Positions 6,450 through 12,596 of a DNA stretch of 12,596 nt are shown here, in pieces. Both the position numbers and the translations under genes were made by a program. Within the stretch, counting starts at the first letter, position 1. The number at the start of each line of letters is the position of its first letter. Source of the stretch: an uncultured Shinella sp. (GTDB lineage: Bacteria > Pseudomonadota > Alphaproteobacteria > Rhizobiales > Rhizobiaceae); NCBI RefSeq assembly GCF_946479415.1, contig NZ_CAMLFY010000129.1, positions 1 to 12,596 on the forward strand, given 5' to 3'. Below the pieces are notes generated by a model, which was given only the letters and a program-made list of their open reading frames with translations, was not told where the DNA came from and ran no database searches.

Positions 6450-7868
6450 ATGATCGAGGCAAACCATATCGCAGTCTTGAAAAGCCTGCTCGGCGAGAAG
6501 GGTCTTCTCACCGAGCCTGCCGATCTGGCCGCCTACGAGACCGGCGCGCGCTACGACAAGGGCCGCGCCGCCTTCGTCGCGCGCCCGGCAACGACCGCCG
6601 AAGCCTCCACCGTCGTCGCCTACTGCGTGAATAACGGCATCGCGCTCGTTCCCCAGTCCGGCAATACCGGCCTCGTCTCCGGCTCGACGCCCGACGACAG
6701 CGGCCGCCAGGGCATCCTGAGCCTCGACCGCCTGACAGCCCCCTTCGCGCTCGACCGCATCAACCGCACGATCAAGGCCGGCGCGGGCGTGCGCCTCTCC
6801 GACCTCAACGGCAAGCTTGAGGATACCGGCCTGTTCTTCCCGATCGACCTCGGCGCCGACCCGCGCCTCGGCGGCATGATCGCGACGAACACCGGCGGCT
6901 CGCGCTTCCTGCGCTACGGCGACGTGCGCCGCAACACGCTGGGCCTCACGGTGGTTCTCGCCGACGAGGCCGGCACCGTGCTCGACCTGTCTTCGGACCT
7001 GCGCAAGAACAATACCGGCGTCGACTGGAAGCAGCTGTTCATCGGCACGTCGGGCGCTTTCGGCATCGTCACCGAGTGCGTGCTGAACCTCGAGCCCGCG
7101 CCGAAACAGTCGGCGACCGCGCTTCTGGTACCAGCCTCGTCCGAACAGGTTGCAACGCTGCTGGTCGCCATGGAAGACGCGCTCGGCAGCTATCTCTCGG
7201 CCTTCGAGGGCATGTCCGGCAACGCCATCAGCGCCGCGCTCGATCACGTTCCCTCGCTGCGCAATCCCTTCCAGGGCGGCATCGTGCCCGATTTCGTCAT
7301 CCTCGCCGAAATCTCCCGCTCCACGCCGCCGCGTGACGGCGAACAGCCGCTCGATGCGGTGCTGGAAGAGGTTCTGGCCGCCATCTGGGAGCGTGAGGAT
7401 GCGCCGCTCGCCGACGCCTTCGTCGGCCCGCCGCACGAAATCTGGGCGCTGCGCCATGCGCTCTCCGAGGGCGTGAAGCATAGCGGGCGATTGATCGCCT
7501 TCGATCTGTCCTTCCGCCGGGGTGACATCATGCCGTTCCTCGCCCATATGAAGGCGGAAATGCCTGACAACTTCGAGGATGTGACGATCTGCGATTTCGG
7601 CCATATCGGCGATGGCGGCGTGCACTTCAACCTCGTCGTCGCCAAGGACGATCCGCGCCTTGCCGATCCCGATTTCGAGACGGACCTGCGCGCCTGGGTC
7701 TTCACAGTCGCGGTCGAAAACTTCGGCGGCAGTTTTAGCGCGGAACATGCCATCGGCCGCAAGAACCAGGCCTTCTACGACCAATACACCCCGGAAAAGA
7801 TCCGCGAACTCGCGGCCGGGCTGAAAACCATCACCTCGCCGGGTCCGCTCGGCGCCATGACCTTCTAA
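6450..7868 (+). CDS. FAD-binding oxidase, probable D-2-hydroxyglutarate dehydrogenase
   Basis: A 472-residue flavoprotein of the PCMH-FAD/GlcD family that would oxidise D-2-hydroxyglutarate, the HglS product, to 2-oxoglutarate. The FAD-binding domain shows PQSGNTGLVSGSTPD (from residue 68), AGAGVRLSDLN and a GGMIATNTGG segment; the C-terminal FAD-oxidase domain has FGHIGDGGVHFNLV, with H385 and H392 as likely metal ligands, and FSAEHAIG with E432. These motifs match D2HGDH more than glycolate oxidase or D-lactate dehydrogenase. The extreme C-terminus (TSPGPLGAMTF) differs from the usual NPGKVL-type ending, and a serine replaces the common glycine in PQGGNTG, so this is a somewhat divergent member. 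No iron-sulfur domain is present, so electrons probably pass to ETF or quinone through another protein. The ATG at 6450 is chosen with AGG (6440-6442) seven bases before it; the upstream GTG at 6399 would overlap hglS. The next gene follows after 20 bases. Confidence 0.87.
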   Translation: MIEANHIAVLKSLLGEKGLLTEPADLAAYETGARYDKGRAAFVARPATTAEASTVVAYCVNNGIALVPQSGNTGLVSGSTPDDSGRQGILSLDRLTAPFALDRINRTIKAGAGVRLSDLNGKLEDTGLFFPIDLGADPRLGGMIATNTGGSRFLRYGDVRRNTLGLTVVLADEAGTVLDLSSDLRKNNTGVDWKQLFIGTSGAFGIVTECVLNLEPAPKQSATALLVPASSEQVATLLVAMEDALGSYLSAFEGMSGNAISAALDHVPSLRNPFQGGIVPDFVILAEISRSTPPRDGEQPLDAVLEEVLAAIWEREDAPLADAFVGPPHEIWALRHALSEGVKHSGRLIAFDLSFRRGDIMPFLAHMKAEMPDNFEDVTICDFGHIGDGGVHFNLVVAKDDPRLADPDFETDLRAWVFTVAVENFGGSFSAEHAIGRKNQAFYDQYTPEKIRELAAGLKTITSPGPLGAMTF

Positions 7869-7888
7869 TAACATCAGGGAGATACCCC

Positions 7889-9412
7889 ATGACGAAAGTC
7901 GACGTGAAAAAGGAAACCGAAGCCCTTCTCGACAAGCTCGGTGTTGCCCGCGGCCTGTGGCAGGGTGGCGACATGGCCTCCTTCAGCCCGGTCAGCGGCG
8001 AGGAGATCGGCAAGCTGAAGACCGTTTCGGGCGCAGACACCGACAAGGCCATCGACGCCGCCCATGAAGCCTTCAAAGCCTGGCGCCTCGTGCCGGCTCC
8101 CAAGCGCGGCGAACTCGTTCGCCTGCTTGGCGAAGAGCTGCGCGCCTCCAAGGCCGATCTCGGCCGTCTCGTGTCCATCGAAGCCGGCAAGATCACGTCC
8201 GAAGGCCTCGGCGAAGTGCAGGAAATGATCGACATCTGCGATTTCGCCGTCGGTCTCTCCCGCCAGCTCTACGGCCTCACCATCGCCACCGAGCGCCCTG
8301 GCCACCGCATGATGGAAACCTGGCACCCGCTCGGCGTCGTCGGCATCATCTCCGCCTTCAACTTCCCGGTCGCCGTCTGGTCGTGGAACGCCGCTCTCGC
8401 GCTCGTTGCCGGCAACTCCATCGTCTGGAAGCCCTCCGAAAAGACGCCGCTGACCGGCCTCGCCTGCCAGGCGATCCTCGATCGCGCGCTCGCCCGTTTC
8501 GGCGATGCTCCGGCGAACCTTTCCCAGGTCCTCATCGGCGACCGCACGATCGGCGAAGCCCTCGTCGACAACCACAAGGTCGCGCTCGTCTCGGCCACCG
8601 GCTCCACCCGCATGGGCAAGGAAGTCGGCCCGCGTCTCGCCAAGCGTTTCGCCCGCTCGATCCTCGAGCTCGGCGGCAACAATGCCGGCATCGTCTGCCC
8701 TTCGGCCGACCTCGACATGGCGCTGCGCGCGATTGCCTTCGGTGCTATGGGCACCGCCGGCCAGCGCTGCACGACGCTGCGCCGCCTCTTCGTGCATGAC
8801 AGCGTTTACGACCAGCTCGTGCCGCGCCTGAAGAAGGCCTATACCAGCGTTTCCGTCGGCAACCCGCTGGAAACCTCGGCGCTCGTCGGCCCGCTCGTCG
8901 ACAAGCAGGCCTTCGACGGCATGCAGAAGGCCATCGCAGCGGCCAAGGCCGAGGGCGGTTCCGTCACCGGCGGCGAGCGTGTTGCCGATGCCGGCAAGGA
9001 CACGGCCTACTACGTCAAGCCGGCGATCGTCGAAATGCCGAAGCAGGCCGGCCCGGTTCTCGAAGAAACCTTCGCGCCGATCCTCTACGTCATGAAGTAT
9101 TCCGACTTCGACGCCGTTCTTGATGACCACAACGCCGTCTCGGCCGGTCTCTCCTCGTCGATCTTCACGCTCAACGTCCAGGAAGCCGAGCGCTTCCTGT
9201 CGGCCGACGGTTCGGACTGCGGCATCGCCAATGTCAACATCGGCACCTCGGGCGCTGAAATCGGCGGCGCGTTCGGCGGCGAAAAGGAAACCGGCGGCGG
9301 CCGCGAATCCGGCTCCGACGCCTGGAAAGCCTATATGCGCCGCGCCACCAACACGGTGAACTACTCGAAGGCCCTGCCGCTCGCCCAGGGCGTCTCGTTT
9401 GACATCGAATAA
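7889..9412 (+). CDS. amaB: L-aminoadipate semialdehyde / piperideine-6-carboxylate dehydrogenase (ALDH7-type)
   Basis: A 507-residue NAD(P)-dependent aldehyde dehydrogenase that oxidises 2-aminoadipate 6-semialdehyde, in equilibrium with piperideine-6-carboxylate, to L-2-aminoadipate. The segment SEGLGEVQEMIDICDFAVGL, then RQLYGLTIATERPGHRMMET and WHPLGVVGIISAFNFPVAVW, is the hallmark of the AmaB/Pcd/antiquitin (ALDH7) branch. Catalytic residues seen are N158 in the AFNFPVAVW loop, E260 in LELGGNN and the nucleophile C294 in GQRCTTLRR; the 34-residue spacing between E260 and C294 is normal. AGGGAG (7875-7880) is eight bases before the ATG, a strong ribosome site and the best in the operon. 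It lies between the D-2-hydroxyglutarate dehydrogenase and aminotransferase genes, consistent with the lysine pathway. Another ALDH substrate is unlikely given the branch signature. Confidence 0.94.
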   Translation: MTKVDVKKETEALLDKLGVARGLWQGGDMASFSPVSGEEIGKLKTVSGADTDKAIDAAHEAFKAWRLVPAPKRGELVRLLGEELRASKADLGRLVSIEAGKITSEGLGEVQEMIDICDFAVGLSRQLYGLTIATERPGHRMMETWHPLGVVGIISAFNFPVAVWSWNAALALVAGNSIVWKPSEKTPLTGLACQAILDRALARFGDAPANLSQVLIGDRTIGEALVDNHKVALVSATGSTRMGKEVGPRLAKRFARSILELGGNNAGIVCPSADLDMALRAIAFGAMGTAGQRCTTLRRLFVHDSVYDQLVPRLKKAYTSVSVGNPLETSALVGPLVDKQAFDGMQKAIAAAKAEGGSVTGGERVADAGKDTAYYVKPAIVEMPKQAGPVLEETFAPILYVMKYSDFDAVLDDHNAVSAGLSSSIFTLNVQEAERFLSADGSDCGIANVNIGTSGAEIGGAFGGEKETGGGRESGSDAWKAYMRRATNTVNYSKALPLAQGVSFDIE

Positions 9413-9428
9413 GGCCGACATCGAGTAA
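9401..9428 (+). repeat. Short tandem duplication of the amaB 3' end
   Basis: GACATCGAATAA (9401-9412), the last three codons and stop of amaB, is repeated as GACATCGAGTAA (9417-9428), 11 of 12 bases identical with a 16-base period. The second copy is non-coding and supplies part of the leader of the aminotransferase gene. It looks like a small slippage or misalignment duplication. Confidence 0.7.
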
Positions 9429-10667
<1,239 letters not shown>

Positions 10668-10697
10668 GTCAGCAAAAGACAATCCGGCAAAAGAAAA

Positions 10698-10723
10698 GGG
10701 GCCTCGAAAGAGGCCCCATTTTT
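10698..10723. terminator. Strong rho-independent terminator of the hglS operon
   Basis: A perfect 8-bp stem GGGGCCTC / GAGGCCCC (10698-10705, 10710-10717) with a stable GAAA tetraloop is followed by ATTTTTA on the plus strand. On the minus strand the stem is followed by TTTTCTTTT, so it can work in both directions as a barrier between the convergent operon and lysDH. Confidence 0.93.
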
Positions 10724-10782
10724 ATGTGTCCGCGCCTTCTGGCGTTCTCTGCTTCCCCGCAGCCTTGGGCCACGATGCGAAA

Positions 10783-10809
10783 ACGCCCCGGTCTTTTCGG
10801 CCGGGGCGT
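10783..10809 (-). terminator. Rho-independent terminator of the lysDH gene
   Basis: ACGCCCCGG (10783-10791) pairs with CCGGGGCGT (10801-10809) around a 9-base loop. Read on the minus strand, the stem is followed by TTTTC, and it starts 18 bases after the lysDH stop. The plus strand has no T run here. Confidence 0.8.
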
Positions 10810-10827
10810 CGAAGGTCTTTGACAGGA

Positions 10828-11928
10828 TCAGGCGGCGTGGGCGCCGCGGTTTTCCTGGGCGTAGTAGTGACCGAAGCGGTTGGCGAGGAAAGCGTCGAGC
10901 GCGATTTCTTCCTGGCGGATGAAGCCTCTAGCGCGCAACGAGCCATCGGCCAGCATGTCGAGCACGGCGCAGATCGAGCCTGCGGTGGTGATCTGGATGG
11001 CGGAATGCAGGGCACCGGCGACCGGGGCGCTGTAAACCTTGTTGGCGTAGGTTTCCTGGATCAGGCGACCGTTCTTGCGGCCCGAAACGGTGACGAAGAT
11101 GATGACGACGTCCTGCGTGGTGGTCGGCAGGGCGTTTTCGAAGATGTCCTTGAGGACTTCGCGGCGGTGACGCAGGCCGAGGTCGTTCAAGAGAGCCTTC
11201 ATGATGGCGGCGTGGCCGGGGTAACGAATCGTGCGGTAGTTCAGCGTGCGAACCTTGCCCTTCAGCGTCTCGCAGAGCGTGCCGAGGCCGCCGGAGGTGT
11301 TGAAGGCTTCGTAGGTGACGCCGTCGAGCGAGAATTCTTCACGCTCTTCAAGGGCCGGAACCTCGATCAGCGCGCCTTCGACGATGGCTTCGCAGGGCTC
11401 GATATATTCGTTGATGACGCCGTCCGTGCTCCAGGTCAGGTTATAGTTCAGAGCATTGGAGGGGTACTGCGGCAGGGCGCCGACGCGCATGCGCACGCTG
11501 TCGAGCGTGTCGAAGCGGCTTGCGAGATCGTTGGCGACGATGGAGATGAAGCCCGGTGCCAGGCCGCACTGCGGAATGAAGGCCGTCTTGGCGTTTTCGG
11601 CGATGCGCTTGACCTGGCGGGTGGATTCGACGTCTTCCGTGAGGTCGAGATAGTGCACGCCGGCAGCGGCGGCGGCTTCGGCGATCGCGACCGTCAGGTG
11701 GTAGGGAGCGGCCGAGAGAACGGCGAACTTGCCGGTCAGAAGGGCTTTCATGGCGGCGGCATCGGCGATATCGACGACCTTGGTCGTGACGGCAGCGTGG
11801 CTCTCGATGGCGGCGAGTTGCTCTTCGGCACGATCCGCGACGGTGACGCGGTAATCCCCGCTATGAGCCAGCATGCGTGCGATGGTCGAGCCGATCTTGC
11901 CTGCGCCGATGACGACGATGTCCTTCAT
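10828..11928 (-). CDS. lysDH: L-lysine 6-dehydrogenase / saccharopine dehydrogenase-like protein
   Basis: A 366-residue protein of the saccharopine dehydrogenase NAD(P)-binding family. It opens with the Rossmann motif VIGAGKIGSTIA (glycines at 8, 10, 13) and has an acidic D32 at the end of the second strand (VTVADR), which favours NAD. Further blocks are LTEDVES, FIPQCGLAPGFISIVANDLA, and FNTSGGLGTLCETL followed by LNYRTIRYPGHAAIMK. These match, from memory, the lysine 6-dehydrogenase of Geobacillus (LAPG, HTSGG and TIRYRGH blocks), an enzyme also described from Agrobacterium, which deaminates the epsilon-amino group of L-lysine to give aminoadipate semialdehyde. A true saccharopine dehydrogenase is the alternative, but no lysine-ketoglutarate reductase is visible beside it. 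GGAGGG (11936-11941) lies seven bases before the chosen ATG; a start at 11946 would bury this ribosome site. It is convergent with the amaB operon and divergent from an lrp-type gene, which probably regulates it. Confidence 0.8.
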   Translation of the reverse strand: MKDIVVIGAGKIGSTIARMLAHSGDYRVTVADRAEEQLAAIESHAAVTTKVVDIADAAAMKALLTGKFAVLSAAPYHLTVAIAEAAAAAGVHYLDLTEDVESTRQVKRIAENAKTAFIPQCGLAPGFISIVANDLASRFDTLDSVRMRVGALPQYPSNALNYNLTWSTDGVINEYIEPCEAIVEGALIEVPALEEREEFSLDGVTYEAFNTSGGLGTLCETLKGKVRTLNYRTIRYPGHAAIMKALLNDLGLRHRREVLKDIFENALPTTTQDVVIIFVTVSGRKNGRLIQETYANKVYSAPVAGALHSAIQITTAGSICAVLDMLADGSLRARGFIRQEEIALDAFLANRFGHYYAQENRGAHAA

Positions 11929-11982
11929 GTGATTTCCCTCCGGCATGAATTGATGCGCTTATTTTGAGAGGGATGACTGTCG

Positions 11983-12011
11983 ATTTAAAGCGCCATATCT
12001 GGCATAATCAA
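11983..12011 (-). promoter_or_regulatory. Possible lysDH promoter with an internal operator-like dyad
   Basis: On the minus strand TTGATT (complement of 12006-12011) and TTAAAT (complement of 11983-11988) are 17 bases apart, a moderate -35/-10 pair facing lysDH. Between them lies the dyad GCCA-TATC-TGGC (11992-12003). On the plus strand CATAAT (12003-12008) could be the -10 of the divergent lrp gene, so one protein bound to the dyad could affect both promoters. A perfect 8-bp palindrome CGATATCG lies at 12016-12023. The natural binder would be the divergent Lrp protein; the sequence does not closely fit the E. coli Lrp consensus. Confidence 0.4.
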
Positions 12012-12028
12012 TCATCGATATCGGCAGA

Positions 12029-12481
12029 ATGACGGTTAAAATGAGCATTTCGACGCTAGGCGCCAAGGATCGCGAGCTTCTTTCCATCCTCAGCGAAAAC
12101 GCCCGCGAGCAGACCGCGACCATCGCCCGCAAGCTGGGCCTTTCCCGCACTACCGTGCAGGCGAAGATCGACCGGCTGGAACGGGACGGCGTCATCGCCG
12201 GCTACGGCGTAAAACTGTCGGACGCTTACGAGAGCGGCATGGTGAAGGCCCATGTCCTCATCACCATCGCGCCGAAAACGCTGGCCCGCATCACCACGGA
12301 GTTGCACGCCATCTCCGCCGTGCGCACCCTGCATTCGGTAAGCGGCAGCTTCGACCTGATCGCCGTGGTCGAGGCCGCCTCGATCGCCGAACTCGACCAC
12401 CTGATCGACCGCATCGGCGCAATCGACGGCGTGGAACGCACGCTGTCGTCGATCATCCTGTCGACGCGGATACGGCGATAG
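12029..12481 (+). CDS. Lrp/AsnC-family transcriptional regulator
   Basis: A 150-residue protein, normal for the feast/famine regulator family. Residues about 10-60 form the AsnC-type helix-turn-helix (DRELLSILSENAREQTATIA, then RKLGLSRTTVQAKIDRLERD and GVIAGYGVKL); the remaining part is the RAM effector domain, with the SVSGSFDLIAVVEA strand-turn typical of the amino-acid-binding site. Lrp/AsnC proteins next to an amino-acid catabolic gene usually sense that amino acid, so lysine is the likely effector and lysDH the likely target. The start is uncertain: ATG 12029 and ATG 12041 both lack a clear ribosome site, and the conserved region begins only near residue 9, so either would give a complete protein. 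The 115 bases after the stop contain no gene and only a weak CCTCTT/AAGAGG hairpin. Confidence 0.9.
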   Translation: MTVKMSISTLGAKDRELLSILSENAREQTATIARKLGLSRTTVQAKIDRLERDGVIAGYGVKLSDAYESGMVKAHVLITIAPKTLARITTELHAISAVRTLHSVSGSFDLIAVVEAASIAELDHLIDRIGAIDGVERTLSSIILSTRIRR

Positions 12482-12596
12482 GAACGGTAGTGGCACAGGT
12501 GCGAACGGTCCCAACAGAAGCGCAGCACCTCTCTTTCGTCCTCCTTATCTGTCGTTGCCTCTTGTCGTAGAGTAAGAGGTGGGCAGCGGACCTTGG

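Noticed and set aside
6366..7874. Open frame of 502 codons on the minus strand opposite the D-2-hydroxyglutarate dehydrogenase gene
   Set aside because: It mirrors the codon pattern of the real plus-strand gene, has low-complexity Arg/Gly/Ala-rich composition and no recognisable domain. Long antisense frames are expected at this GC content.
12526..12581. Inverted CACCTCT / AGAGGTG and CCTCTT / AAGAGG arms near the right end as a terminator for the lrp gene
   Set aside because: No T run follows the hairpins and the longer pair encloses a large loop. The segment is cut by the window edge.

Overview
The window is high-GC DNA packed with genes. Codon use, the gene set and resemblance to remembered rhizobial proteins (AatA-type aminotransferase, DUF1338/HglS protein, lysine-dehydrogenase-like protein) point to an alphaproteobacterium, most likely Rhizobiaceae (Rhizobium, Agrobacterium, Shinella or similar). 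This placement is inference; there is no rRNA or other marker gene.

Left part (1-2475): the 3' end of a fosmidomycin-resistance-like MFS pump, a bidirectional terminator, then a 14-helix DHA2-family drug exporter on the minus strand, divergent from a TetR-family repressor. The short gap between exporter and repressor carries a coaxial palindrome that looks like the TetR operator.

Right part (2570-12481): a lysine-degradation locus. The minus strand carries an FAD-dependent amine/imino-acid oxidase (candidate pipecolate oxidase) and a GcvA-like LysR regulator. Divergent from these is a tight plus-strand operon: hglS (2-oxoadipate dioxygenase/decarboxylase), an FAD D-2-hydroxyglutarate dehydrogenase, amaB (aminoadipate semialdehyde dehydrogenase) and a class I aminotransferase, closed by a strong terminator. 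Convergent with it is a lysine 6-dehydrogenase/saccharopine dehydrogenase-like gene, itself divergent from an Lrp/AsnC regulator.

Read together, the genes give an unbroken route: L-lysine -> aminoadipate semialdehyde/piperideine-6-carboxylate (LysDH) -> 2-aminoadipate (AmaB) -> 2-oxoadipate (aminotransferase) -> D-2-hydroxyglutarate (HglS) -> 2-oxoglutarate (FAD dehydrogenase). The FAD oxidase may add a second entry from pipecolate. The individual enzyme families are known. The complete, compact assembly with a direct dehydrogenase entry and two dedicated regulators is the most interesting feature. No RNA genes, insertion sequences, phage genes or CRISPR arrays were seen.
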